A stretch of DNA of 64,000 nucleotides. Origin: Iodobacter ciconiae. GTDB lineage: Bacteria; Pseudomonadota; Gammaproteobacteria; Burkholderiales; Chitinibacteraceae. Positions 8,447 to 17,843 of the stretch are shown piece by piece; position 1 is the first letter of the stretch, and the number at the start of each line of letters is the position of its first letter. The stretch lies in assembly GCF_003952345.1 (NCBI RefSeq), contig NZ_CP034433.1, positions 806,001 through 870,000 on the forward strand, read 5' to 3'. The notes under the pieces are model-generated. The model was not told the origin of the DNA and searched no databases. It saw only the letters and a list, made by a program, of their open reading frames with translations. Position numbers and translations under genes: made by a program.

Positions 8447-8938
8447 ATGAGTATGCGTTCGACGTTTTCAATTGTTGTGGTTTGGTTATTGGTTGCGGCG
8501 GGGATTTATGGGGGATTTAATGTTTTTTTAGCGCATCAATATAACCCGAATACGCGTACTTTTTTAGCCGGGCAGGGGCAGGAATTAATTTTGCAGCGTT
8601 CCCGTGATGGCCATTTTCGTTTAAACGGCAGTATCAACGGCCAGCCTGTGGTGCTGCTTATTGATACCGGTGCCACCACGGTGACGGTGGGGGCTGCGCT
8701 GGCTGAGCGTTTACAGTTAAAAGTTGGCCAGCCTTTTATTTCGCAAACAGCGAATGGTGAAGTTGAAGGCTATCAGTCCCGGCTTGATCAGCTTTTATTT
8801 GGTCCTTTTGAATTTAAAGCCCTGACCGTCGGTGTGGTGCCTCAGCTCGGTGATGAGGTTTTATTAGGTATGAATGTAATTAAGCGCTTTGATATAAGTT
8901 TAAAAAGCGGGCAAATGATTCTTAAAATGAATCACTGA
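8447..8938 (+). CDS. Clan AA retropepsin-like aspartic protease, membrane-anchored
   Basis: Protein of 163 residues with one N-terminal membrane anchor (about 8-28) and a single retropepsin-like domain, as in the TIGR02281 family of proteobacterial single-lobe aspartic proteases. Seen: the catalytic triplet in LLIDTGATTVTV with Asp at residue 73, a flap-like segment, and the closing VLLGMNVIKRFDISL strand pair. It should act as a dimer on the periplasmic side; substrates are unknown. The frame extends upstream to 8342, but MSMRSTFS puts a signal-anchor at the N terminus; 8426 and 8453 are alternatives. Confidence 0.78.
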   Translation: MSMRSTFSIVVVWLLVAAGIYGGFNVFLAHQYNPNTRTFLAGQGQELILQRSRDGHFRLNGSINGQPVVLLIDTGATTVTVGAALAERLQLKVGQPFISQTANGEVEGYQSRLDQLLFGPFEFKALTVGVVPQLGDEVLLGMNVIKRFDISLKSGQMILKMNH

Positions 8939-9050
8939 TGCTGATTGCCTGTGTATTTACTATTTGCAATAGTAGGTACTGGTTATTCGCTGCACTATAT
9001 TATTAGTGCTATGCTCGTTTATTATTTTTTTACAAGTGTATCTAAAGCAT

Positions 9051-10169
9051 ATGCAGAAAATATTATTATTGAGTGTTTCTGCAGGCGCCGGGCATGTACG
9101 TGCTGCCGAGGCTATTCGTGCGTATGCAAATATAAGTGATGCCCGGCCGGAGGTGGTTCATTTAGATGTAATGCAATATGTAACGGCAGGGTTTAGAAAA
9201 TTATATACCGATTTTTATATTAAATTGGTGAATAAAGCGCCCGCATTATGGGGGTATCTATATCATTTTACTAATGATGCCCAGGCGGACAGCTCAATTG
9301 AAAAGGTCCGTAAAAAACTGGAACGGATGAATGCGCGTGCTTTATTAAAAGAAATTTCGAACTTTAATCCGGATGCTATTATTTGCACACATTTTCTACC
9401 TGCGGATATTTTATCCAGGCTTTTAAAAAAGGGGGCTATAGATTGTCCTGTCTGGGTGCAGGTTACTGATTTTGATTTGCACAGAATGTGGGTACATGAG
9501 GGCATGGCAGGCTATTTTGCTGCCAATGATGAAGTGGCTTTTCGCATGCGGGCACAGGGTATTGCTGCTGAAAAAATCAGCGTAACAGGCATCCCGATTA
9601 TGCCGGGGTTTGCTGCTGTTGCCAGCCGTGAGCAGTGCGCGGCAGAGCTTGGTCTCAATGCTAAACGTACGACCATTTTATTAATGGGTGGTGGAGCAGG
9701 TTTGGGTAGTCTGGATACCATTGCCGCACGGTTGCTGACGCTGGAGGGGGATTTTCAGCTGATTGTTATGGCAGGTAAAAATGAGGCTGCTTTGGCGGCA
9801 TTGCAAGCTTTATCTTTACGCTATCCGGGCCGTGTTTTGCCCCAGGGTTTTACCGATAAAGTAGAGCGGCTGATGGTATGCGCTGATCTGGTTGTGACCA
9901 AACCCGGTGGCCTGACTACTTCCGAATGCCTGGCGATGGGGCTGCCGATGATTGTTAATTCACCGATTCCGGGGCAGGAAGAGCGCAACGCGGATTTCTT
10001 ATTAGAGCAAGGCGTGGCGCTAAAAGCGTTTGATGCGGTGACCTTAGAATACCGGATACGGTATTTATTAGATAATCCTGCCAGGCTTGCCGAGATGAGT
10101 GCAAAAGCACGTGCTCTTGGGCAGATTACTGCAGGGCGGCAGGTGCTTGATAAGGTACTGGCGCGGTAG
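9051..10169 (+). CDS. MGDG-synthase/UgtP-type glycosyltransferase (GT28)
   Basis: Predicted membrane-associated glycosyltransferase of 372 residues, with the N-terminal MGDG-synthase domain (VSAGAGH, residues 9-15) and a GT28 C-terminal UDP-sugar domain (VTKPGGLTTSECLAMGLPMI and a following PGQEERNADFL loop). Family members add glucose or galactose from UDP-sugars to diacylglycerol. In proteobacteria such enzymes make glycolipids, often under phosphate limitation, so a non-phosphorus membrane lipid is the likely product; this is inference. ATG at 9051 is chosen because the residues upstream in frame lie before the VSAGAGH strand. A secreted phosphatase-like gene follows. Confidence 0.8.
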   Translation: MQKILLLSVSAGAGHVRAAEAIRAYANISDARPEVVHLDVMQYVTAGFRKLYTDFYIKLVNKAPALWGYLYHFTNDAQADSSIEKVRKKLERMNARALLKEISNFNPDAIICTHFLPADILSRLLKKGAIDCPVWVQVTDFDLHRMWVHEGMAGYFAANDEVAFRMRAQGIAAEKISVTGIPIMPGFAAVASREQCAAELGLNAKRTTILLMGGGAGLGSLDTIAARLLTLEGDFQLIVMAGKNEAALAALQALSLRYPGRVLPQGFTDKVERLMVCADLVVTKPGGLTTSECLAMGLPMIVNSPIPGQEERNADFLLEQGVALKAFDAVTLEYRIRYLLDNPARLAEMSAKARALGQITAGRQVLDKVLAR

Positions 10170-10253
10170 GCAGGTATTATTTCAGTATGGCGCAGGCGCA
10201 AATCAATGATTTGCCCCTGTTGTTTTACTTTTACCTTTTTATAAGGGTTGTTG

Positions 10254-10805
10254 ATGTTAAATATGATATTCAAATTATTGATTGTGGTGTTTCTGGCTAT
10301 GCCTGCATATGCTGCAGGGCCGGTGCGTAAAGCGGAATGGGCCGAGCCTATCGAACATTCGGCTAATTTATTCAGGATAACGCCACAGTTTTATCGTAGT
10401 GCACAGCTTGATGCTAAAGATTTATCGCTGATCCAGTCATTAGGCGTGAAAACAGTGGTGAGTTTGCGTGCCTTTCATTCGGATCAGAAAATTCTAAAAG
10501 ACACAGGGCTGAAAGCTGTTCGTGTACCGATGAATACCTGGGATATTGATGATAAAGAAGTCATTGAGGCATTACGGGCTATCAGGCAGGCAGAGGGGCC
10601 GGTTTTACTGCATTGCCTGCATGGCGCGGATAGAACAGGTTTGATTTCGGCGATGTACCGTATTCTTTATCAGGGCTGGAGCAAAGAGCAGGCTCTGGAT
10701 GAATTAATAAATGGTGCTTATGGCTACCATTCAATGTGGACTAATATTCCAAAGTATTTAAATGCTGTAGATATAGAAAAAATACGCTTTGCTGTTGAAA
10801 AATAA
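10254..10805 (+). CDS. Secreted dual-specificity/tyrosine phosphatase-like protein
   Basis: Protein of 183 residues with a cleavable signal peptide (about 1-21, ending AYAAG) and a cysteine-based phosphatase fold. The signature HCLHGADRTG gives the CX5R catalytic loop (Cys121 to Arg127); an upstream FYRSAQLD and VSLRAFHSD match the small DUF/DSP group found in bacterial envelopes. It should work in the periplasm on phosphorylated lipids, sugars or proteins; the substrate is not evident. AAGGG lies six bases before the ATG at 10254. Proximity to the glycolipid-type glycosyltransferase suggests a lipid or envelope role (inference). Confidence 0.78.
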   Translation: MLNMIFKLLIVVFLAMPAYAAGPVRKAEWAEPIEHSANLFRITPQFYRSAQLDAKDLSLIQSLGVKTVVSLRAFHSDQKILKDTGLKAVRVPMNTWDIDDKEVIEALRAIRQAEGPVLLHCLHGADRTGLISAMYRILYQGWSKEQALDELINGAYGYHSMWTNIPKYLNAVDIEKIRFAVEK

Positions 10806-10916
10806 TAGCGTCATTTATATCGAAAGATGAATCGTTTGAATAAAAGTTGTATTTTTATTGCCGTATTTTTTACGTAATAACTGAAATGGCGGGCAGCCTG
10901 TCATATTCAGGGGGAG

Positions 10917-11806
10917 CTAGGCCCAATCTGCTGCCATTGCCCTGACGGTATCAATGACCTGATGTTTACTGATGTCTGCACGCTTGCCGCTGCGCCAGGC
11001 CATCATCACCTCCCATTCCCGAAGCGGCCAATCACTTATGGTCAGCTTGATGAGCCGGCCTTCGTGTAAATCCCGTTTTACAGCCACTTCCGGCATAAAA
11101 GTTAAAAAGCCATGCTCCATTGCCATTTCACGTGCGGCGCTGGCGGGTTGAATGGCGTGAATTGGTCCGCTTACACTACGCAAGCTGCGTAGCTGATTGA
11201 TGAGCTGATCACAGCCATCGTCCCAGAATTGTGGTGCCAGTTGTTCATTGGCAATATCGGCCAGTGTCAGCTTCCCGGCTTTGGCCAGTGAGTGACGTTT
11301 ATGCACTACGGCAATAATGGGTGAGCGCCAGATACGCTCCATTTGAATTTCTGCCACAGAGGGGCATTTGATGATAAAGCCCAGCTGAGCCTTGCCGCTG
11401 AGCAGGTTTTCCATAATGGTTTGAGAGTGATCGGTGCTGCAGCGGATTTCCATCGGTGCTTTAGCAAGGGCCACCAGAATGGGGGCAAGTACCACAGAAG
11501 CTATAATGAGGGCATACAGGCCAGTGTCATTTTTGGCAGGGCTGGCGCGCCCTGGATTACTGTTCTGCCTGATTCCAGCGCAGCCAGTGCTTGCTGTGCC
11601 GCAGGCAAGAAAGACAGGCAGGCGGTGCTGGGAATCGCTCCCCGGCGGTGGCGCTGAAATAATTGTGCACCAGGCTCGGCTTCGAGCAAGCCAACTCGCT
11701 GACTGACCTGGGGGTGAGACCAGCTGCGTCTTGCTGCTGCCTGACTAAAGCTGCCGCAAGCCACAATGTCGATCAGTAATTGCAAATCATCAATTGTCAG
11801 AGCCAT
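10917..11806 (-). pseudogene. Frameshifted LysR-family regulator
   Basis: Two minus-strand frames together make one LysR protein of normal size (about 295 residues): 11501-11806 holds the helix-turn-helix (DLQLLIDIVACGSFSQAAARR ... LLEAEPGAQLFQRHRRG) and 10917-11495 the effector domain (GFIIKCPSVAEIQ ... EHGFLTFMPEVAVKRDL). They are in different phases; translation runs from TLACMPSL into a stop, while the next frame continues LIIASVVLAPILVAL, so one small indel near 11505-11520 breaks the gene. Some usually conserved helix-turn-helix residues are also altered (SHPQVSQRV), which favours real decay over a sequencing error. Its target may have been the broken gene across the gap. Confidence 0.7.
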
Positions 11807-11837
11807 AAGTAAAATCCATATTAATTATTAGCAGTTC

Positions 11838-12136
11838 ATGGCTTCTGTAATAACTGGCCACGGCAGAGAATATGCATTAATCATTACGGGGAATGCAAAA
11901 TGGCTGGGGCAGAGCGGGCAAGGTGGCTGGGGCGGCGTTTTATTATGCTGGATAACATGCTGGCCGTTTGTGGGTTTTTTCTGGTTTTTCTGCTGATTAG
12001 CCTGCATTTTGTTGATCAGCGGCTTACCCTGGCTGGTGCTGGCCCTGATTGGAAGTGCAACATTTCTGGGGCTATACAGGCAGTTTTTTCCTTCCCATAA
12101 AATACGCTGGCATAGGCTAAAAACCCAGTCTGCATA
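11838..12136 (+). pseudogene. Decayed small membrane-protein gene
   Basis: One plus-strand frame reads as a membrane protein apart from a single in-frame TGA near 11987: a Trp/Gly-rich stretch ([25 protein letters not shown]), then after the stop [19 protein letters not shown] and a basic tail ending at TAA 12136. No proper start codon is visible. It sits divergently from the broken LysR gene, the usual arrangement of a LysR gene and its target, so both seem to be decaying together. Family not recognised; the coding assignment itself is tentative. The rest of the gap to 12439 shows only the symporter leader. Confidence 0.3.
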
Positions 12137-12439
12137 ACTGTTTGGACTGCATGATTCTGGATTATTAAGCTGCTTTAAATTGCCGCCCATCCCTGTTGTA
12201 TGTAAATAATGCACATGCGCACATGTAAGACTTGCGGTGTAATGGCGTGAAATTTAAGGCGCATGGTGAGAATTTTTCGCTAATTCAAAAACAAAAATTA
12301 AGTAAACTTCAGACCCAAATGGAATCCACTCACTTCTGCTTCTTTTTTAAAAGAGAGGCAGCGTAAAGCGAGAGCTTGAAGAAGCTTGGTCGCTATCCGT
12401 TTTGCCCTAGTTTACCTAGTAAGAATACAGAGAGTTCTG

Positions 12440-13756
12440 ATGCAGTCTAAACATTTAACCTTGTACATTATCCTTGCTATGGTTTTGGGGATAATCTGTG
12501 GCTATGTCGTGAACCAGTACGCAGATAATTCTGCTTCACTTGCGTCTTTTGCCTCTTATATATCGCTGCTTAGTGATATTTTCCTGCGCCTCATCAAAAT
12601 GATTATTGCACCGCTGGTGTTTTCTACCTTGGTGGTGGGAATTGCCAGAATGGGTGATAGCGGTGCAATTGGCCGGATTGGTTTAAAAACCATGGGCTGG
12701 TTTATGTTTATGTCGATCACCTCTTTAGTGCTGGGTCTGGTGATGGTGACTGTGCTGGAGCCGGGGGTTGGCCTGAATCTGGCGCTGCCTGCAGTGGGTA
12801 CTGAAAGTGGTATCGCAAAAGGGACAATGAATTTAAAAGACTTTTTGCATCATGCTTTTCCAACCAGCATTTTTGATGCAATGGCAAAGAATGAAATTCT
12901 GCAAATTGTTGTATTCTCTATTTTCTTTGGTGTAGCAGGTGCCGCTTTGGGTGAGCGGGCCACACCGCTGATTGATGTGATCGATGTAGTTGCGCATGTC
13001 ATGCTTAAAATCACCACTTACATCATGAATTTTGCACCCGTGGCTGTTTTTGCTGCGATGGCTGCCGTGATCGCCAAGGAAGGGATTGAGGTACTGGCGG
13101 TGTATGGCAAGTTTGTAGTTGGTTTTTATGCAAGTATTTTTGTTCTGTGGTGCGTGATTACGTTATTGGGTTTTTTATTTTTAAGAACACGCGTATTTGG
13201 CTTATTACGCCGTATTCGCGGGGCGATTCTACTGGCCTTTACAACAGCAAGCAGCGAAGCTGCCTATCCGCAAACGCTGGAGCAGCTGGAAAAATTTGGC
13301 TGTAATAAAAAGATATCCAGTTTTGTATTGCCGATCGGTTACTCGTTTAACCTTGATGGCTCGATGATGTATTGCACCTTTGCTACCTTATTTATTGCCC
13401 AGGCTTATGGTATCGAGCTGACGCTGATGCAAAAAATCATGATGTTGCTGATTCTGATGCTGACATCTAAAGGCATGGCCGGTGTGCCGCGTGCATCACT
13501 GGTGGTGATTGCCGCTACCTTGTCGCAGTTTAATATCCCTGAAGCAGGTCTCTTGCTGATTCTGGGTGTGGATCATTTCCTGGATATGGGCCGCTCTGCT
13601 ACCAATGTGCTTGGTAATGCTGTAGCCACCGGAGTGGTTTGTAAATGGGAAAACGAGCTTGGTGAAGAGCACGATGTTTTAGCTGCCGGGGCTGCGCCTG
13701 AAATTGCACCCGAGTTTACGGATCAGCCTGCTTTAGATAAACCAGCGGCCGTCTGA
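12440..13756 (+). CDS. Dicarboxylate/amino acid:cation symporter (DAACS family)
   Basis: Inner-membrane secondary transporter of 438 residues of the glutamate/aspartate and C4-dicarboxylate family (GltP, DctA, GltPh). Seen: eight membrane helices, the HP1 serine-rich hairpin TTASSEAAYPQTLE, the NLDGSMMY form of the NMDGT motif in TM7, and HP2/TM8 with GVDHFLDMGRSATNVLGNAVAT, which supplies substrate-binding Asp and Asn residues. Serine-to-Ala/Tyr differences from GltP leave the exact substrate open. ATG at 12440 follows CAGAGAG; the longer frame from 12386 adds a non-family leader. A strong terminator closes it. Confidence 0.87.
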   Translation: MQSKHLTLYIILAMVLGIICGYVVNQYADNSASLASFASYISLLSDIFLRLIKMIIAPLVFSTLVVGIARMGDSGAIGRIGLKTMGWFMFMSITSLVLGLVMVTVLEPGVGLNLALPAVGTESGIAKGTMNLKDFLHHAFPTSIFDAMAKNEILQIVVFSIFFGVAGAALGERATPLIDVIDVVAHVMLKITTYIMNFAPVAVFAAMAAVIAKEGIEVLAVYGKFVVGFYASIFVLWCVITLLGFLFLRTRVFGLLRRIRGAILLAFTTASSEAAYPQTLEQLEKFGCNKKISSFVLPIGYSFNLDGSMMYCTFATLFIAQAYGIELTLMQKIMMLLILMLTSKGMAGVPRASLVVIAATLSQFNIPEAGLLLILGVDHFLDMGRSATNVLGNAVATGVVCKWENELGEEHDVLAAGAAPEIAPEFTDQPALDKPAAV

Positions 13757-13775
13757 TGGTTGGATTGCTGTAATA

Positions 13776-13807
13776 AAAATGGCCCGGATCATTTTCCGGG
13801 CCATTTT
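13776..13807. terminator. Bidirectional terminator
   Basis: Perfect 13-base stem AAAATGGCCCGGA / TCCGGGCCATTTT with a six-base loop, A-rich on the left and T-rich on the right. It lies between the symporter and the converging pntB gene and can serve both. Confidence 0.85.
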
Positions 13808-13884
13808 CATTTGGATGGGCCAGCCACGTTATTTGATGTATTTGAGCGCCGGGTGGAGCTAAAAACCTGGCCGTTCAATATTTC

Positions 13885-15252
13885 TTAATGCACCGCCTGC
13901 AGCATCTGCTCAACGACTTTTTTAGCGTCGCCAAACACCATCATGGTTCTGTCCATATAGAACAGATCATTATCCAGCCCGGCGTAGCCTGCATTCATCG
14001 AGCGTTTAACCACCATCACCGTTTTGGCTTTATAAGCTTCTAAAATCGGCATGCCGTAAATGGGGCTGGCCGGATCGTTTTTGGCCGCAGGGTTGACCAC
14101 ATCATTTGCGCCAATAATGAGCACAACATCGGCAGTAGAAAACTCGCTGTTGATTTCCTCCATTTCTACCACTTTGTCGTAGGGCACTTCGGCTTCGGCC
14201 AGCAGCACATTCATATGCCCCGGCATACGGCCCGCCACAGGGTGGATAGCATAGCGAACGTCCACACCACGTGCGCTCAGTAAATCACTCAGTTCTTGCA
14301 AAGCATGCTGGGCACGAGAAACGGCAAGGCCGTAGCCCGGCACAATGATGACTTTTTCTGCGTTTTCCATTAGAAATGCCGCATCGTCTGCACTGCCGGA
14401 GCGATAGTTTTTTTGTGCTGATCCGGCAGGGCCGGCCTCGGTAACGGCGGCACCAAAGCCACCTAAAAGCACCGAGATAATTGAGCGGTTCATGGCCTTA
14501 CACATGATGTAGGATAAAATTGCGCCTGATGCGCCGACGCAGGCCCCGGCAATAATCAGCACCGGATTATTCAGCGTAAAACCGATCCCTGCCGCAGCCC
14601 AGCCTGAATAAGAATTCAGCATTGATACCACTACCGGCATATCTGCGCCACCAATGGGAATAATCAGCAGCACGCCTAGTGCCAGTGCAATACCCACCAT
14701 GATTAGAAAAGAGGATTGGCTATCGCCCCAGACATACAGCGTGCCAAAGCCCAGAATGGCCAGAACCAGCACCAGATTCAAGCCATGCTGGCCTTTAAAG
14801 TTAATGGCTCTTGCACCAAACTTACCTGATAGCTTGCCATAGGCAATCACCGAGGCGCTAAAGGTGATTGCACCAATAAATGCGCCGATAAACAGCTCGA
14901 CTTTCTGCATGCCACTATGGCTAACACCTAAATGAAATATTGCGGCAATGGCGATCAGTACGGCAGACAAGCCAACCAAAGAATGCATGGCGGCAACCAG
15001 CTCGGGCATAGCCGTCATTGCGACCGTGCGGGCTTTATAAGCGCCGACTATGGCACCGGCTGTCATTGCCGCAAGAATCAGCCAAATTACGGGTTTGTCA
15101 GCCACAAAAAACGAGGTGATGATGGCAAGCGCCATGCCGATCATGCCGAAAAGATTGCCGCGCTGGGCCGACAGGGGGGAAGACAGGCCTTTGAGCGATA
15201 AAATAAACAGCACGGCGGAAATTAAATAAAGAACGGCGGTGAGGTTCTGCAT
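13885..15252 (-). CDS. pntB: Proton-translocating NAD(P)+ transhydrogenase, beta subunit
   Basis: 455 residues: an N-terminal bundle of about nine transmembrane helices (domain II) and a C-terminal NADP(H)-binding domain III from about residue 285. Seen: PGYGLAVSRAQHAL (the NADP-binding loop), GRMPGHMNVLLAEAEVPY, GANDVVNPAAK and VVKRSMNAGYAGLDN. With PntAA and PntAB it uses the proton gradient to reduce NADP+ with NADH. Its start overlaps the pntAB stop by one base (15252), so the two are translated together. Last gene of the minus-strand pnt operon. Confidence 0.95.
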   Translation of the reverse strand: MQNLTAVLYLISAVLFILSLKGLSSPLSAQRGNLFGMIGMALAIITSFFVADKPVIWLILAAMTAGAIVGAYKARTVAMTAMPELVAAMHSLVGLSAVLIAIAAIFHLGVSHSGMQKVELFIGAFIGAITFSASVIAYGKLSGKFGARAINFKGQHGLNLVLVLAILGFGTLYVWGDSQSSFLIMVGIALALGVLLIIPIGGADMPVVVSMLNSYSGWAAAGIGFTLNNPVLIIAGACVGASGAILSYIMCKAMNRSIISVLLGGFGAAVTEAGPAGSAQKNYRSGSADDAAFLMENAEKVIIVPGYGLAVSRAQHALQELSDLLSARGVDVRYAIHPVAGRMPGHMNVLLAEAEVPYDKVVEMEEINSEFSTADVVLIIGANDVVNPAAKNDPASPIYGMPILEAYKAKTVMVVKRSMNAGYAGLDNDLFYMDRTMMVFGDAKKVVEQMLQAVH

Positions 15253-15599
15253 TATCTGGCTTTCCTTTTAAACATAGCCAGCATGCGCTGCGTGACTAAA
15301 AAGCCGCCAAATATATTTATGCTGGCCAGAAAAATGGCTGCAGCTCCCAATACGCTGGTCAGGCTGATTTCTTGCGCATTGATATCCACGACCTGCAGCA
15401 TGGCACCCACAACAATAATGCCGCTGATTGCATTGGTAACGGCCATCAGTGGGGTGTGCAGTGCCGGGGTCACATTCCAGACCACGTGGTAGCCTACAAA
15501 AATAGCTAGAATAAAAATGGTCAGGCTGCCAATAAAAGGGTCAGTTGTCAGAGCATGGCTGCCTGCTTCTGCAACGGCGGAGGCCGATTCAATAAACAT
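15252..15599 (-). CDS. pntAB: NAD(P)+ transhydrogenase subunit alpha, membrane part
   Basis: Short membrane subunit (115 residues) with three to four helices, corresponding to the C-terminal membrane part of E. coli PntA and here encoded separately. Seen: [27 protein letters not shown], the strongly conserved block across the family, and [24 protein letters not shown]. The three-gene form (alpha-1, alpha-2, beta) is common in alpha- and betaproteobacteria. Middle gene of the operon. Confidence 0.94.
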   Translation of the reverse strand: MFIESASAVAEAGSHALTTDPFIGSLTIFILAIFVGYHVVWNVTPALHTPLMAVTNAISGIIVVGAMLQVVDINAQEISLTSVLGAAAIFLASINIFGGFLVTQRMLAMFKRKAR

Positions 15600-15659
15600 T
15601 GCATATTCCTTTTTGCGGGGCGGGTGAAGCCGCCATGACGTAAATTGATATGGAATTTA

Positions 15660-16820
15660 TCAGGCTGGCTGAGCAAGTATCGGGACGGGGGCTGGCTCGG
15701 AAACTTTGCTAAGCACGCCCTGATGGCTAATCAGCGTGGCTTTAATAATTTCATCGTCAAAATGTGGTGCATAAGTGCCACTGCTGTCTTGCAGAAGGCT
15801 GATGAAAGCCAGCATATTGCGGGCATACAGTGCGGATGCATCAGCCGCCAGCAGGCTGGCCAGATTGCCATGGCCTACAATCACTACGCCGTTTTCGCTA
15901 TGAACCACCTCGTCAGCTCTGGATAAGGGGCAATTTCCGCCGCTATCCACAGCCAGATCAATAATCACCGAGCCTGCTTTCATTGCCTTTACTGTTTTTT
16001 CTGGGATGAGTATGGGCGCTGTTTTGCCGGGAATTTGTGCTGTACTGATGATGATGTCGGCCAGGCGCGCCTGCTGATCAATTAATAAAGTTTGACGTAG
16101 CTTGTAATTATCTGACATTTCACGGGCATAGCCGCCGGAGGTTTCTGTGGCAGCCTTTTCATCTTCACTTAGCGCAACTTCAATAAATTTTCCGCCTAGG
16201 GACTCCACCTGCTCACGGGTGGCCGGGCGCACATCGAAGACTTCCACAATTGCACCAAGCCGCTTAGCTGTAGCAATGGCCTGTAAACCGGCAACGCCCG
16301 CGCCCAGAATCAGGACACGTGCAGGTTTTACGGTACCAGCTGCCGTCATCAGCATTGGCATAAAGCGCGGGTAGTATTGTGTGGCTAACAATATGGCTCT
16401 ATAGCCTGCAATATTGGCCTGGGACGACAAAACATCCATGGATTGAGCACGGGTAATACGTGGCACCAGTTCTAATGCATAGGCACTGATATTTTTGCTG
16501 TTCAGCGTATCAAGATGGGTATAGCGATGAATATCAAACAGGGCGACAAGGGCTGCATGATCGGGCAGCAGAGGAAGCTCATGTGCTTGGGGAGCACGAA
16601 CTTTAAGAATAAGCTGGGCGCCCTGGTAAAGCGCTTCCGGGTGTAGAGCTATTTCTGCACCAGCCTCGGTATAGGCCGCATCGCTAATGGCAGCGTGTAA
16701 GCCCGCCGTACTTTCTACTCTGACAGTATGCCCGGCTTTGATCAGTTTTTTTATCGTCTCCGGCGTGGCCGCGACCCGGAATTCCCCAGGGTAAGCTTCG
16801 GCGGGAATAGCAATCAGCAT
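15660..16820 (-). CDS. pntAA: NAD(P)+ transhydrogenase subunit alpha, NAD(H)-binding part
   Basis: Soluble domain I protein of 386 residues, related to alanine dehydrogenase, which binds NAD(H) and passes hydride to NADP+ on PntB. Seen: RVAATPETIKKL near the N terminus, the RAQSMDVLSSQANIAGYRA block, the dinucleotide loop VLILGAGVAGLQAIATAKRLGA, and DLAVDSGGNCPLS. The frame is open to 16853, but ATG at 16820 is preceded by GAGGAAACAGAC and gives the typical MLIAIPAE start. First gene of the operon; the 60-base gap to pntAB has no terminator. Confidence 0.94.
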   Translation of the reverse strand: MLIAIPAEAYPGEFRVAATPETIKKLIKAGHTVRVESTAGLHAAISDAAYTEAGAEIALHPEALYQGAQLILKVRAPQAHELPLLPDHAALVALFDIHRYTHLDTLNSKNISAYALELVPRITRAQSMDVLSSQANIAGYRAILLATQYYPRFMPMLMTAAGTVKPARVLILGAGVAGLQAIATAKRLGAIVEVFDVRPATREQVESLGGKFIEVALSEDEKAATETSGGYAREMSDNYKLRQTLLIDQQARLADIIISTAQIPGKTAPILIPEKTVKAMKAGSVIIDLAVDSGGNCPLSRADEVVHSENGVVIVGHGNLASLLAADASALYARNMLAFISLLQDSSGTYAPHFDDEIIKATLISHQGVLSKVSEPAPVPILAQPA

Positions 16821-17213
16821 GTCTGTTTCCTCATGATTGGGAGTAATGGGCAAACAATGGGCGCTTATGTCGGTTTAAATATCGGGCTGCGTCAATAAGG
16901 CGCGTTTTTGATCTTATCGCAGTGCAACATAAACTGATTGCAAGTCGTGATAAATTAGTTTCAAGGTGTTGTATTTCATATGAATATGTTCTATTTACCG
17001 CATATTCAGATAAGGAATACACCTTGCTTTTGGGGTTTGACGTAGAAGGCCAGACGCTTGAATTTATGTTTAAGGCACTAAAATTAAAATGATCGTATGA
17101 AAAAAACAGCCTCTACTTGTATGATTTATCGTGATTTTTTATAAAGATCTAAAAATAACGTTGTTTTTTTGCTTACATTTCATGCAGGTTTATGGTCAAT
17201 GTGTAATAAAAAT

Positions 17214-17232
17214 GTTATTGATAGTCATTATC
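17214..17232 (+). promoter_or_regulatory. Fur box before the DUF2325 gene
   Basis: The 19 bases GTTATTGATAGTCATTATC match the classical Fur consensus GATAATGATAATCATTATC at 16 positions and keep the GATA-GTCATTATC core. It lies 45 bases before the ATG of the DUF2325 gene, where a bound repressor would block initiation or clearance. The rest of the 16821-17213 gap, between divergent genes, is AT-rich with no other feature that I can support. Confidence 0.7.
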
Positions 17233-17277
17233 GTTTGTAGGAGAATAAATTTAACTTTTCTCTATCAGGATAATGTG

Positions 17278-17601
17278 ATGAACGCATATTTAGTTGGCGC
17301 AGATGTACTGGGCAATATCCCTGAGCTTTTATCGAGCTATGGCATCAAGGTACACAAACACGTTTCAGGACGTAATGCCGCACACCAGCGCAAGCCTGCA
17401 AGCCTGAAGGGGGCTGATCTTTTGATCTTGTTTACGGATTTTTTAAGCCACAATGTGATGCGTGCATATCGGGAGCTGGCGCATGAAGAAAATATCCGCT
17501 TTGTAGCCTGCCGCCGCTCTGTCTGTGCCTTAAGCCAGTCGCTGGATAAAATAGAATGCACCAAGGTCTGCGGTGCTTGCCCAAACAGAAAGACACACTA
17601 A
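17278..17601 (+). CDS. DUF2325 protein with Cys-rich tail, probably Fur-regulated
   Basis: Small protein of 107 residues. The first 75 residues form a DUF2325-like alpha/beta unit (AYLVGADVLGNIPELLSSYGIKVHKHVSGRN..., with GADLLILFTDFLSHNVMRAYRELA). The tail has six cysteines in the pattern C-RRSV-C ... C-TKV-C-GA-C, which could bind iron or an Fe-S cluster. The upstream Fur box implies expression in iron starvation. The frame runs back to 17131, but those residues cross the Fur box and look non-coding; ATG 17278 is the natural start although its ribosome site is weak. Function not known; an iron-sparing or metal-trafficking role is inference. Confidence 0.75.
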   Translation: MNAYLVGADVLGNIPELLSSYGIKVHKHVSGRNAAHQRKPASLKGADLLILFTDFLSHNVMRAYRELAHEENIRFVACRRSVCALSQSLDKIECTKVCGACPNRKTH

Positions 17602-17843
17602 GATTGGTAAATTAAATGCGTAAGATATTTGTGTCCTGATAAGGCGCGCCAGGCCCTTGAGAGCCGCTGCAGACTGTTTTGGTTACACTCTAAATAGAAG
17701 CCATGGGCAGTATTGTCTGAATATGTACATCATCGGGATGCTCACTTTAGCTTACATATTATTAAAGTGTATATAATGATGTAGTGCTTAATTTTAAAGC
17801 TTAATGTAATGTGGTAGTTTGGGTTTTAAGTGATTTATCCCTT

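Noticed and set aside
11828..12214. 128-codon minus-strand frame beside the broken LysR gene
   Set aside because: Proline/glutamine-rich antisense reading of the membrane-gene remnant; composition not protein-like.
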